From NCBI GenBank assembly GCA_963669975.1, contig CAVLJG010000001.1, forward strand, positions 43,239,232-43,303,231: 64,000 nt of DNA, given 5' to 3'. Below, in pieces: positions 1-11,453 of the stretch. The notes below the pieces were generated by a model. The model saw only the letters and a program-made list of their open reading frames with translations. It was not told where the DNA came from and did not search any database. This DNA is from Acanthoscelides obtectus. Its lineage: Eukaryota > Arthropoda > Insecta > Coleoptera > Chrysomelidae. Numbering within the stretch: position 1 is the first letter of the stretch; each line of letters begins with the position of its first letter. A program made the translations under genes and the position numbers.

Positions 1-1729
1 GGAGGATAACTTTTTAACCATAAACTATTTCACCACCTTTCACCCTCTGCCACCCAGGGTCATCCCTTTAAAATCTTTAATTAACAAGGGGTATAGAGTA
101 TAGAGTAATAGCTTGTTTAAAAGGTCTTTCAAAGTCCTTTATTTTGACTTTGACTTTTTAAAATCGGTCGATTTGTTTTCAAGAAAATTAGAAAAATCGT
201 TATTTATCTTAATTTGTTCAGATAGAAAACAAAAACGCACGAAAATATCACTTTTTATGTCAATAAGTGTTCAAAATGTTGCCCGTTATTGGCCAAACAA
301 TGATATAGGGGATGTTTAAATTCCTGACGGACATTTTCAAAAATATCATGGCAGCTTTTGATGATGCGTTAACGAAGTTCATCCAAACTTTCAGGTTGGG
401 GAGTAAACACAATACATTTCAAATGGCCCCATAGAAAAAAGTCTATGGCGTCAAATTAGGAGATCTAGCAGACCATTCTATAGGCCCCCTCTTCGCCCTA
501 TCCATTTATCTGGAAACTCGTCTAGCCATTGTCGAACCGGAAGAATATAGTGACGAGGAGCGCCGTCTTGCTGGAAATATATTTCAGCCTTCCTCTTCAA
601 CTTGGTTTTCAATGGATTCAGTGATAAGCGGATTGATGGTATTTTCCAGCATATCCAAATACATATATCCATCCAAATTAGAAATTAGATGAAACGTGCA
701 TTCATCACTGAAGCAGATATTGTTTACATGAATGGTATTATCATTAATCGCTGAAGTCATTTGTTCACAAAACTCAACTCGCCTATCGAAACGTTCTTCA
801 GTTAAATTTATGGACTTTAGTAACTGTGCGTAAAGAACCTGAAGAAAAGCCTAATGAAAGACCAGCCGCAGCAACAATTTTGCGTAATAAATGACCCAAC
901 ACCTCAACTTGAGCGGCTTCATCCAAAACTCTCCGATGACCACGTATTTTATTTGCAACAGATCCAATTTGAGTAAATTTAGTTACAAGATGCAAAACGT
1001 ACCTATGCGAAGTTATCTTCCCCGGATGTCTGGCGTTACAGGTGACGGCACATTAATTTTGGGTACTTTAATTAGAAGCATTTCCACTCTTTCGGCTAGT
1101 GTGTAAACCATTTTAGAAATAAAATCTGAATTAATAAATTAATTTTCACTATCCCAAGATTGTCACAAAGATAACTGACCGCAAAATAAATTCTTTCTTT
1201 CCCTTAGCAACAAATAACTAAACAGATATAACATTCAATACAGTCGCCCAGGATATCTGTGTTGATGAAAAGAATGCGGAAAAAATTCGGGTTGTTATTT
1301 GGTTGCTGCCATCTTCCGAATTGCTGTTTATGTTGGTAGTTTTCGTTTTAAATTATAAACGAATTGTAGATTTGGCAAAGCCTAATGGGCAACATTTTGT
1401 ACACTTATTGAAATAAAAAGTGATATTTTCTTGTGTTTTTGTTTTCTATCTGAATAAATTAAGATAAATAAAGATTTTCCTAATTTTCTCCAAACTGATC
1501 TTAAAAAATCAAACGTTAAAATAAAGGACTTCAAAAAACTTTCCAAACAAGCTATCACTGGGGATACCCGTTGTCGTTTAATGACCCTGGCGGCCGAGGG
1601 TGAAAGGTAGTTTTTGGTTAAAAACTTGCCCCCTTGACAAATCTGTTGATGTGTCTCGGAGCTCTTTCTTTTAATCAGTGGTTTTCGATAAATCCCCGGT
1701 GGGAAGTTTTCAAATGAACACCCTGTATA
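1..1729 (-). mobile_element. DD41D Tc1/mariner-superfamily element, left end cut by window
   Basis: The outer parts are a long inverted repeat. Bases 1-320 pair with about 1,380-1,632 read in reverse, and the remaining outer ~100 bp of the right arm (1,632-1,729) has no partner because the left end lies before the window. The right end finishes with aacaccctgtata, the terminus shared by several other elements here. The core holds a decayed minus-strand transposase. The right outer arm is closely related to an isolated fragment at 34,451-34,592, so the family has more copies. Seen: long TIR and transposase motifs. Inferred: membership of the DD41D group, from resemblance to the element at 14,757. 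Confidence 0.85.
310..1111 (-). pseudogene. decayed DD41D transposase
   Basis: Reading from a start at 1,111 downwards, fragments in different frames show the family order: an HTH region with VLDEAAQVEVLGHLL (around 900), FDRRVEFCEQM (around 780), NNICFSDECTFHL carrying the first catalytic Asp (around 710), NLDGYMYLDMLENTINPL (around 650), then YFQQDGAPRHY carrying the second Asp (around 560) and WLDEFPDKWIGRRG (around 500). A degraded ARSPNLTP stretch follows. Several frameshifts and stops break the frame, so no functional transposase can be made. Confidence 0.8.
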
Positions 1730-3743
1730 ATATTGTTTTTGTCCGATTCCATCATGTCTATATAATTTGTTGAAAGGCGAGCTCCGTCTGCCATCAACAC
1801 CACTGCTTGCAACGACTACACTATCACATGTACAATGAAATTTTCATGTGAATCTAAATTAACGAGGACTGACTATGTAGATAACACACTTATCTAGTTC
1901 CATAAAAGGTTAGTTAACTAGTCATCTTGATGAAATAGAATAAAGTGATTCTGTCACAAGGAATACGCATATATCTTACAAGTGGAAAGGGGACATATCA
2001 GTTGTTCAGGTTGTCCAAATATCTAAAAAGCTCCTTTTCACAAGTTTCCAATTTTTCTGTAGATGAATCGAGTGCGTTGATTCCATATTCGAAATCTACT
2101 TTGGCAACGGTAAGAGAATTAGGCGGATCATTTTTTACCACAAATTCAACTACACGACAGTTCAGAACTAGTCGATGGCGGTACTCGAATTTAGCACCCC
2201 AAATTAATTTATTGTATCGAGTTTGATTGAAAATTTTTCGTAGCGGAATTGTGTAGCAGTGCTGATAACCTGATTAGAAATTTGTTAGCTGGTTAAATCG
2301 GATGGCTGGATTGCAAATTGTGCCAAATCAGATGTCAATTTGGATCCAAGATTAATGGGGTTCCAAACGACTCATTTTCGCTCCCACAACAATGTTATAA
2401 GATGGCGGATCCAGCACACGAAACTACCTAGCTATACTGAGATTAGTTAGTTTGTAACAACGCGCAACAAAAATGATAATATGCTATTCAGGTGATATAA
2501 GAGGAATTGTCAAAGATCCTTACTGATTTTTGATTCCTAGAGAAAGCTATTCCATAGGTAAATCGGATGCACAGGTTCCGAATCCCCAAATTCAGTTCCA
2601 CGAAATTTCAGCATTCTTTGTTGCTCGTATTCGATTTCGATTTTCCTTGGCTCAACAGTATTTTGGGGTATGTTATTATAATAATTTCCAAAATCCTCAC
2701 GTCATCATCCTTTTCTCGACGAAAGTTCATTTTTTCAGTATAATTTTCAGATATAATGAATGAACCTATGCATTTTCATGATCAGTAATCTGAAACATAT
2801 CTTAAACTTAAGAAAATGGACGTAAATTAAACATTTGCAAGAATAGGGTTAATCAAAGTACAACGAGACTATCGATCTTTTCACGGTTTTTGGCAGGTCA
2901 CAGTACAGCTACTGACGAATTTAATGTCGGAGAATTGTCAAAAAATTACTCGTGTCAAGTGCACTTTGAACATCACGACAGACTATGAAAATTAGGAGAT
3001 GAACAAATCATTGGCTTTTGCCTAGTCTGAATTCGTTGGTCTGGAACGGCACTTTTACACCTTATCAATAATCGTAAAAAAAATATTTTTGAATTTGGGA
3101 AAATTTGGACAATTCCGAGCCAAAACGAAAGTGTTATAGTGGCCGAGAATGTCTTAAAGACGATTTAGATGTTTAGTAGATGAGCAATAAAATCTTTAAA
3201 CCCCCTAAAATCGTGTAGATATGCCATGTCCATTAGAATTTCTATTTTGACATCCTGCATAACCGTATGTCTGTTGCATTTTCCATTATAGAGCCAATAA
3301 ATCAGATGAAAAAAATTATCATATTTTGTAGGAAAAATAGTTTCATCACTAATAGTTTTCTGAGTAAATGTCATCTAAGGGGCTGCAACTTTCGGCTTTT
3401 TGTTCTTTTCATCGAACCATAAAGATGTTCTGGAACAAATATATTACAATCGTACGCATCCAGAAAAATACTTACAGAAGTGAAACAATTTTTTATTTTT
3501 GTTTTCCAAGGGCATTTTTGTCTGCCCAAAAACCCGTTTTCTTAGTAAATCGGGTGCGTGGATTCCAAATCCGACGTGGATTTTACGGTACTAGACAGTA
3601 TCCCTAACTGTGCTACATGACCCTTCACAATTTTTTTATTGCTGTATTCTGATTCAGCGCCCCAAAATACTGGATTGCGCCAAATTTTGTTTGTTTATAG
3701 CTGCGAACAAGAAAATTTCAAACATCGTACAGGAACAATCATA
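1730..3743. repeat. no gene seen; weak degenerate repeat units
   Basis: No coding region is convincing here. A loose motif, 'aatcgg(g/a)tgc.t.gattcc.aatc', recurs near 2,063, 2,292, 2,561 and 3,546. Near 2,200, 2,660 and 3,658 there is also a 'caccccaaat', 'ttttgggg' or 'gccccaaaat' element. The units look like old copies of one sequence about 130 bp long, but spacing and identity are poor. Confidence 0.3.
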
Positions 3744-5106
3744 CTAAGTGACATATAAATCCGAACACCCAGTTTAAATGGTTTTATTTTAATAAAAGTT
3801 GGTGAATGTATTTATCTTACTGTAAATAACAAGTGAAAAAATGTTCAGCCTTATCAGTTGGACATTCCGGTTTTTATACTGCTTTTTTTTTAATTCACTA
3901 ACGCTCTAAAAATGAATATTTCAGCCGCAGTAAAGAATCAACGTTGGCGGATTTTGGTTCTTGACATCCTTTACGATCGGTTACGATGCCTAGAGTACGG
4001 ATACCTGTACGATTTCGTCAACTTAGTGAGTTTGATAGGGGCCGTATAGTGGGACTTCGGGAAGCTGGACTTTCTTTTCGGGCAATTGCAGTTAGAGTGC
4101 AAAGAAGTGTAGACACTGTGGTTAGGTGTTGTCAGGCATGGCTTCGAGAAGGCCGTACGCAAAGAGCAAGGGGCACTGGACGCCTTCGTAGAACAACAGA
4201 CCGTGAAGATCGCCGTCTAAGATTATTGACCTTAAGGGACCGTTTCTCCACTACCAGGTCCATTGCAAATGAATGGTTTGCAGAACACGGAAGACCTATT
4301 GGCATGCGAAGTGTTTACCGACGAATGAGAAGTTTTGGCTTGTTTTCATACCGGCCACACTGGGTCCTCCCTTTAACTCGAGAACACCGACGTAATCGCC
4401 TTGAGTGGTGCAGACAACGGTCACTCTGGGATCAGGAATGGAACAGTATTGTCTTTAGTGACGAGTCTCGATTTTGTTTAGGCATGCACGATGGTCGTGC
4501 CAGGGTTAGAAGGCGACGTGGTGAAAGGAGGAATCCACAGTTTTTTGTTGAAAGACATGTTCATCACACTGTTGGAGTTATGGTTTGGGGTGCTATAGCT
4601 TATGGTTCCAGGTCACCTTTAATCTTCATCAGAGGTAACATGAACGCGCAGCGTTATATCCACGAAGTTCTAGAACCTCATCTTTTACCCTATCTTGACA
4701 CCCTGGCAGATCCAACTTTCCAACAAGATAATGCCCGACCACATGTTGCAAGATCTCCCGACTTATCCCCAATTGACCACGTGTGGGATATGATGGGTAG
4801 GAGATTGCTCAATTTGCAACGTCTTCCTCAGACTCTAGAAGCACTTCGAGAGGAGTTGGTGGTTGCCTGGAATGAGATACCACAGGAGGACATTGACCAC
4901 CTGATCAGAAGCATGCCTAGGCGCGTTGGAGAATGCGTAGCACATCAAGGTGCATCCACACATTATTAAAGGTCAAAGGGCTTTAAAGCAGTGCAATCAT
5001 TTTGAAATTTTTATCATTTACTTATTATGCTTCATTAAGTACTTATACAAAATTTTATTGAAATAAAACCATTTAAACTTCGTGTTCGGATTTATATGTC
5101 ACTTAG
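3744..5106 (+). mobile_element. Tc1-like transposon with TA target duplication
   Basis: Terminal inverted repeats of about 50 bp are clear: the left arm begins ctaagtgacatataaatcc at 3,744 and the right arm is its reverse complement ending at 5,106. A TA dinucleotide flanks both sides (3,742-3,743 and 5,107-5,108). One open reading frame fills the middle. Total length is 1,363 bp, normal for Tc1-like elements. A more decayed relative lies at 41,105-42,608. Confidence 0.93.
3986..4969 (+). CDS. Tc1-like transposase with internal catalytic-core deletion
   Basis: The 327-codon ORF has an N-terminal HTH pair (FDRGRIVGLREAGLSFRAIA, about residues 16-35; then QRSVDTVVRC), a Tc1-type linker (FSYRPHWVLPLTREHRRNR) and a DDE core with FSDESRF (first Asp), VMVWGAIAYG and FQQDNARPH (second Asp). 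Directly after HVA the sequence jumps to RSPDLSPIDHVWD. Only 15 residues separate the second and third catalytic acids instead of the usual 34, so about 19 codons (57 bp) are missing in frame. A GCAAG word, present at the junction and expected on both sides of the lost segment, suggests deletion between short repeats. The third acid is Asp; related elements usually have Glu (PIEHVWD). The frame is open but catalysis is unlikely. Confidence 0.9.
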   Translation: MPRVRIPVRFRQLSEFDRGRIVGLREAGLSFRAIAVRVQRSVDTVVRCCQAWLREGRTQRARGTGRLRRTTDREDRRLRLLTLRDRFSTTRSIANEWFAEHGRPIGMRSVYRRMRSFGLFSYRPHWVLPLTREHRRNRLEWCRQRSLWDQEWNSIVFSDESRFCLGMHDGRARVRRRRGERRNPQFFVERHVHHTVGVMVWGAIAYGSRSPLIFIRGNMNAQRYIHEVLEPHLLPYLDTLADPTFQQDNARPHVARSPDLSPIDHVWDMMGRRLLNLQRLPQTLEALREELVVAWNEIPQEDIDHLIRSMPRRVGECVAHQGASTHY

Positions 5107-5607
5107 TATATTAACTTATTTTCGAAGGTGCCCAACATTATGGTGTTCTTGGACGTTCACATACAATTTTGATCCAATTAGGATCGCAGTAATTCCGTCA
5201 GAAGGAATGAAAGCCATGTGTGTCTGTGATTCTTGTTTAAATACAGCTATGACTACAGGAATTACTTTCATATATTCATCTCTCTCACAAATACAATCGG
5301 TCACTGTGCGCGGAGGTTTGTTAGCGAAAACTCAAAGACAGTTTTGCCTCACTGCCATGAACATTGACTCGTAGACCTATAAGTCTTCCACATTTATGCT
5401 TGTCACTGTTAATAGGACAACTTGCTTGTCATGGGCTTGTGATTTATGTTTCCCATGTTAATCCACGATATACAACAAGGTACTGACTGAAGATACAACT
5501 ACAGCTTAGATAAATACAACTACAATGTTGTTTGTAATGAAATTGTTGTTAAAAACTGAGTGGAACAACTGTCTACCACTCAATTCATGAGTATATGCAA
5601 GAGGAAG

Positions 5608-6486
5608 TACGAGGTCTGTAAACGAAGTAATGAGACTGTTTTTTATTTGTTTATTCAAATATAATTACAATTTTATATTGTCACCCTAAAAATAACTTCC
5701 TTCTGAAACCACACAGCGCTGGAGACGGTTCTTCCACTACTCACAGCATTGCTGGAACTCCGATACTGGAATAGCCTTCAGCTGGTGGTTACAACCGTTT
5801 AAATGTTTTTGATTGTCCCAAATTGAGTTCCCGTGAGGTGATTTTTCAACTTCGGGAAGAGAAAAAAGTCGCAAGGACTCAAATCAGGCGAATAATAATA
5901 AGAAGGATGATAAGCCACAGGAATGTTTTTACTGGCCAAAGGCTCGTTTTACTAACATTACTGTTTGAAAAGAAGCATTATCGTGTGCAACACCCAGATG
6001 TTCTTGATCTGATCTTCCTGACTGTCAACCGACGATCTGAACCCACAAGATCCCGGATTTTGTCGATATTGTCATGGGTTCTTGAAGATGAAGGCTTTCC
6101 GCTACGTGGTTCATATTCAATCGACTCTCTCCCTTCTGAAAATTCCTTAAATCACCGAAAAACCTGGACTCTTGACAAAACACTATCTGCGTAGGTCTGT
6201 TGAAGTTTCGCAAGAGTTTCCATTGCACTGTGTCCAAGTTTAGAGCAAAACCTGATAGCACACCATTGCTCGAAATTGATATCAGTCATTTTTAGAACAC
6301 AATAGAAAAAGTTTCACTTGAAAAATCGCTGTCGACAACCAAATGACTCGAGGGAGTTCAAACGTGTACTGAAGGAGGATCACATGTTCATCTGTCATCT
6401 GTCTCCCTTCCAAGCCCGGCACCTCCCAGAGTTTCCAGATCGAACGCTACGTTACCAGTCTCATTGCTTAATTTACTGACCTCGTA
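5608..6486 (-). mobile_element. internally deleted DD34D mariner (Mos1/SETMAR-like)
   Basis: TIRs start tacgaggtc(t/a)gtaaa at 5,608 and end at 6,486 as the inverse, with TA at both ends. The minus strand holds pieces of a mariner transposase: CSKLGHSAMETLAKLQQTY and the HTH block (about 6,250-6,030), then a jump to VAHDNASFQTV (second Asp, about 5,990), then the C-terminal block EFQQCCE.WKNRLQRCV (about 5,740). Most of the catalytic domain is missing. At 879 bp it is a non-autonomous deletion derivative. Confidence 0.85.
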
Positions 6487-7064
6487 GTAGCTGTGTAATG
6501 GATCGGCTTGCGCAGTGTGCAGCTTTAGCATATTATGAGTTTCGGTCAAACTTTGGATTTGAAAGTTTATAGGGAAAACATGTATGGATATAAAAACCTA
6601 ATTCTTATTCTACAAATAAAATACTGCTTTATTTGTAACTTATATTTTTTAGATATTTATCATTAAAAGAACATTACATATTTATTACATTTTCTTTTCG
6701 AAGTTTTCTTTTTATAGTCAGGATATACCTGCCTGCGTTCTTGTACGCAACATAATAAAAGTTGTTTCTGTTCCTCATCAGCAGCAATTAAGCCATGGAA
6801 GTCTTACATTAACTTGACTCTGTTCTTTCTGCCGTATCGTTAATTGCTCTCATTATTTACACCTTACTTTTAGCGTGTTGAAAATAATCATTATGTGGCC
6901 ATGAAGTTGGATACACGTCGAGAAAACTGTAATCAAATTTTGAGTCGACTTGACTTTGATTGGAAACAAAGTCATCGATATTTTCTCTGAAATGAAAAAA
7001 ACGATCTAAGCATACTGGTTTTGTCCGTCTGACTACAGACAGTCAACCATGAACAGATGTTTTT
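6487..7064. other. no feature seen
   Basis: AT-rich sequence between two repeats. No coding frame, TIR or RNA structure could be supported. Confidence 0.4.
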
Positions 7065-7195
7065 TGCTTTTTGGCAACTCATCAGCATCGTCTAGGCTTG
7101 GCCTCAGGTCACGACAACGAACGAAAACATAGCAACTGACCTCTATCTGATGTATAAGATCTAACGAACCAAGACAGTATAAAGTGCCATCTATT
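7065..7195. repeat. dispersed repeat, copy 1
   Basis: This stretch resembles 35,235-35,360: both carry ggcaa(c/g)tcatcagcat and tctaggcttggcct, then acaacgaacga, agcataagcaac-like and ctatctga words in the same order. No coding content or inverted ends are visible. It is probably a fragment of an interspersed repeat. Confidence 0.55.
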
Positions 7196-7261
7196 GCTAG
7201 AATCGCAGTTTATGCTGGCTTATTTTAACAGTTAGTATATTGTATCGAAGCACTATAAGAA

Positions 7262-9610
7262 GACAACAGAAAATTTATTCGTCAGACTTACCATAAAGTG
7301 GGCCAAAAAGTACTTTCGATGTGATGTAGTGTTTACCGTAGGCTGATGGACTTTCTTTGGCTAAATGAGCAACAATTTTTACTTTAGTTTCCTCATCTAC
7401 GTCGTAGCCAAAAAGAGATGAAACAGAGACCTTCTCAATTCTATCGTAAGCCTTCATTGCCTTTAAAAAACATAAATCCTGGTTAGGTGCTTTTACCTCT
7501 AAAGTGCATTGCAATCACGGTTTCACGTGTTGTCACGATGAAAGGCAGATATCTAACAGGGTTACCTTATCCTTTTTAGAAAGTTTAAGCTGGGAACTTA
7601 GCAACGGTATTTTTAATTAATAGATTGCTCTGGCCATCCATCGAGCTTGATGCATGGCGCCTGGCGGTCGAATCTTAAATTTTTTTTCTGTATCTTCGCC
7701 AAGGAGAATTATTGAATGTTCTATTAATTCTCGATAGTCGCCTCTAGCAAGTTCTTTGGTCATTTCATGTCGATAAAATTCTAGCAGCTTGTCAGTCTCT
7801 GAAATATTCAGATATAATAGCTTTTCAGTATAAATCTGTATTTTCTCGGTATCCACACTATTCCAGATCTCGCGAAATTTCTGCGCTTGTAGTCACTTGG
7901 TCGATCTTTGATTCAAACACGCCTTTTTGATGGCGCCAAGCAAAAATAAGCATTTGTTTATTAGGTTTCTGTTCTAGAAGTAGGCAGGCACCGTTGATAC
8001 GACCCTTATTTGAAACAGTACTATCACAATAGAACATATTAACTTTATCTTCAAGATTCCAGTCAAATTTCTTGGAGTTCATTTTGATTAGAACTTAAAT
8101 TGGAAGGCCCACTGCGAATTTCTCACATCAAAAATGTACTCTCAAAGCTATGTGTTGAGGTAATTAAAAACCATCTTAACAGCTGAACAATTGATACAAT
8201 TTTGCTAATGTGGATTCGAGATTAAGATATGGAGTATGTTTCTGGGGTTGGTCAACGCGCTCTGAAGATGTATTTGTGTCTCAAAAAAGATGCACCCGAT
8301 CATTAGCAGGCATCTCACCAACAGAAAGTTGCAAAAAATATTTTATAAGGTTCAACATTTTAACTGTCCCTTCGTTGTATATATATGAATTGTGCTTACA
8401 TATTTTTAAAAATAATGAAAAATTCAAGCAAAATTGTGATATGCATAATTATGATACAAGGACTTGTAATAATTTATATGTAAACTTCAGCAAATCAAAA
8501 GCGGCATTTCGATCACCTAATAAAATTGGTCCGCTTCTTTATAATAATTTACCATGCCACATTACCTCGGTTAAAAATATTAACGACTTCAAGTTCCAGT
8601 TGAAGCAATTTTTGATACAAGTGCTTTTATCGTGTTGACGAATTTTTGAACATTGCAATTTGAGATTAGTTGTAGGTTTGTAGCGAACGAAAAATTGACA
8701 ATTCCAATACAATTATATATTGTCTGTATGGAAATAAAGGTTATTGATTGATATTAGCATCCCAAACTGCCTGAGCCTGCTCGCTGCCTGAAGAGTTATC
8801 CAATTCGGGCACAACGATAAGTTGCTCTTTATTTTCATACGTTGTAACAATCGGTAGACGTTCTTCGTTAGACTTGCTTGCATTTAAAGGTGCAACAATT
8901 TGCCATCCAGTGGACAGTTAGAGTATCCGGTACCTAGCTTTGGAAATCAAGCTTTCTAGCTTCTGCGCGCTCCTTTCGCTTTTCGGTGCGAATTCTTTGA
9001 ATGGAGGACTTGCTTATAGGAAACTCGTCAGTGTACTTAACTGTCACCTATCTAATGTTGACACTAATTTTGGAGTTATGAGAATTTTCCTCATTTGTGT
9101 TTGATTAGTATCAGACTGTGTGCTCTGAGTTGGGATAAGAAAAGTTTCTTGTAATTCCATCTCGGAATCTGAAGATGAATTTTCTTGCACTGGTTCGTAA
9201 GATGATGTCGTAGGAGTTAATGAAGCAACATATTTAGCTCACCGCTTTTGTTCTTAGGTGTTCCTAAGACGCGCCTTTTCTTTTTTTATGGCTAATTTCT
9301 TGTCCACCCCAGCTAAATGATCATCAGGTGGACCTGGCTCTCTTTGCCGCTGCAAAATCTTATCTTCACTTACTTTCATCAATTGAATGGCATCGGCATG
9401 CGCAATTTCAAACGGATTGTCCAAGTTCGTAACAAACTGTTGTCGGCGTTGTTCAAACACTTCTTGTGTTTTGTTTACATTTTTTTGCAAATCTCTCCAA
9501 ACTTCATATAAGGTAACTAGGTTCTTAACACAGATAACCTCCATCCTAACCGTGTCGAACTTCTTACATCCAGAACTGGCTGATACGACCGCTCCTTTGT
9601 CCTGAGGGTG
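7262..9610 (-). pseudogene. decayed ORF of an uncharacterised arthropod repeat family
   Basis: Reading on the minus strand from about 9,605 down, pieces follow one another: LVTLYEVWRDLQKN and NPFEIAHADAIQLMKVSEDK with VDKKLAIKKEKARLR (9,540-9,250), LPIVTTYENKEQLIVVPELDN (about 8,840), AQAVWDAN next to the inserted LINE, CDSTVSNKGRINGACLLLEQ (about 8,030), IILLGEDTEKKFKIRPPGAMHQARWMA (about 7,660), and SAPNQDL-like PNQDLCFLKAMKAYDRI (about 7,470), ending at 7,275. I know this pattern as a long ORF repeated in many arthropod genomes but cannot give it a function. The high copy number suggests a mobile origin. This copy is broken by frameshifts, stops and a LINE insertion. Confidence 0.6.
8140..8757 (+). 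mobile_element. 5'-truncated non-LTR retrotransposon (LINE) tail
   Basis: The frame at 8,210-8,638 reads SRLRYGVCFWGWSTRSEDVFVSQKRC, then NILTVPSLYIYELCLHI, NYDTRTCNNLYV and a C-terminal KNINDFKFQLKQFL. This is the region after the reverse transcriptase in CR1/Jockey-like LINE ORF2. It ends in a 3' UTR with ggaaataaaggttattgattgata, a short TTGA tail repeat as many LINEs carry. The reverse transcriptase itself is absent, so this is a 5'-truncated dead copy inserted in the pseudogene around it. Confidence 0.8.
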
Positions 9611-9631
9611 CCGAGATTGTGGAACAATCTA

Positions 9632-10856
9632 ACGGGTGTTTTTTAGAGGTATAGAAATTTAAATTGCAATAAAAAAACGATGGATTATTCGATTGACATT
9701 AATTTTTTTTATTCGAAAGGTAATCTTGTGGCATTACATTTTAAATGATTTCTGGCATATGACTGCCACGGCTGGCTCGGATGTGGTCTAATCTGGACGT
9801 CCAATTTTCGATGACCTTTCCCAACATGTGTGGTCGTATATCGGTAATAACATGGCGAATGTTGTTTTCCAAATGGTCAAGCGTTTGTGGCTTAATAGAT
9901 CACTGACTTTACATAGCCCCACAGAAAATAGTCTAGCGGTGTTAAATCATCTTGGAGGCCAATTCACAGGTCCAAAACGTGAAATTAGGCGGTCACCAAA
10001 CGTGTTTTTCAATAAATCGATTGTAGCACGAGCTGTGTGACATGTTGCGCTGTCTTGTTGGAACCACAGCTCCTGGACATCATGATTGTTCAATTCTGGA
10101 ATGAAAAAGTTAGTAATCATGGCTCTATACCGAACACCATTGACTGTAACGTTCTGGCCATCATCGTTTTTGAAGAAGTCGGACCAATGATTCCACCAGC
10201 CCATAAAGCGCACCAAACAGTCAGTTTTTTTGGATGTAACGGTGTTTCGACATAGACTTGAAGATTAACTTCACTCCAAATGCGGCAGTTTTGTTTGTTG
10301 ACGTAGCCATTCAACCAGAAGTGCGCTTCATCGCTAAACAAAATTCGCTTATGAAAATCGGGAACAACGGCAATCTCGTTTTGGGCCCATTCAACGAATC
10401 TACGCCTTGGTTGATGATCGTTTGGCTTCAATTCTTCGAGTTGGATGAACACAGATCCAATTCCTGTGCTCGATGGCGGATGGACTCATTCGTGTCTTCG
10501 TCAATGCTACGCTCTACAGTAGCAATAGCTTCTTATGTACGCACCGTACGGCGTCTCTGGGGATGCGAGTTATCAATTAGAGTAAACGTGGTGCGAAAAC
10601 GTTCCATGGTTAATCTAATTAACTGCTCTGATGGACGATTTTGCCGACGATAAAATGGACGCGATACGTATTCCGCACAGAACCATTATTTTCGAAATAA
10701 AACTGCACAATTTGCAAACGTTGTTCAGGCGTGAGTCTATTCATGATGAATTTCCAAACCAAACTGAGAATAAATCACTTGACAGCAGTCAAATCGGTCG
10801 CCATCTTCAAAAGTAATGCCAACTTAAAGTTCTATACTTCGAAAAAAAACACCCGT
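9632..10856 (-). mobile_element. DD41D element with short TIRs
   Basis: TIRs begin acgggtgtttttt at 9,632 and end as aaaaacacccgt at 10,856, followed inwards by a shared (g)tatagaa(a/c)tt block. TA lies outside both ends. The length of 1,225 bp is normal for one transposase gene plus ends. It does not share the tacagggtgt terminus of other DD41D elements here, so it is a separate family. Confidence 0.9.
9745..10744 (-). pseudogene. DD41D transposase with frameshifts
   Basis: Starting at the ATG at 10,744 the protein reads MNRLTPEQRLQIVQFYFEN (HTH), later RRRFVEWAQNEIAVVPDFH, ILFSDEAHFWLNGYVNKQN (first Asp), HPKKLTVWCALWAGGIIGP, then in another frame ELWFQQDSATCHTARATIDL (second Asp) and DRLISRFGPVNWPPR. 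The next catalytic block (normally ..DLTPLDFFLWG) is lost to a further frameshift near 9,945, and the end SRGSHMPEII is readable near 9,760. At least two frameshifts and one stop make it inactive. Confidence 0.85.
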
Positions 10857-11453
10857 TACAAGAGGAAGCTTTTCCCAGTTCTACTAACCTCAGGCAGTTC
10901 AAAAATCGGATTAAAAACAACAAAACAACAAAATTTCTCTAGGATCCTCATAGCAGCCGCGGTGTCCCGGCATTTAGGATTCTGCCCTGCGCGGTTGCTT
11001 CGTCCTAAAAAAATAGATTTAGTCGATATACGTGCCTTTTCACAGTGAATAATGCGCTCATGAATAGTAAGGTTGGCGCTCGCATTGACACTTAATTTCA
11101 CATCTCGGATATTATAAGACAAAACTGCTAGTGTCAATTAGAAGGAAATTTTGAACCAGTAATTTGATGCCTTACGTCCCCTATTATAAATATTCCCTTT
11201 TTAGAATTGCGTAATTCCTTCGACATATTGACTGAAAGAAAACAGTGCGTTTACTAATAGAACAAACGCAACTCGGCACGGGTTGCCCTGGTTCAAGGTA
11301 CAAAAAACTTTATTTACTATAGTTTTCACATTGTTCAAGCAAAATTAGAGGGTATGCGTTTGATAGAACTTTCATTTTTTTGGGAGACCCTAATGTCAGT
11401 CCTCGCTAATAGATCTGAGCGCCTGTTGTTCCAAAAATGCTGTGTTGTTGCAG
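10857..11453. other. no gene seen
   Basis: No supported coding or repeat signal. It forms the presumed intron upstream of the zinc-finger exon; the last 12 bases (tgtgttgttgcag-type) form its 3' splice site. Confidence 0.4.

Noticed and set aside
3165..3374. Minus-strand 69-residue frame with a BTB-like look (YWLYNGKC...EILMDMAYLHDF)
   Set aside because: The similarity is only to a loose hydrophobic pattern; there is no N-terminal BTB half, no splice context and it is on the opposite strand from the zinc-finger exon.
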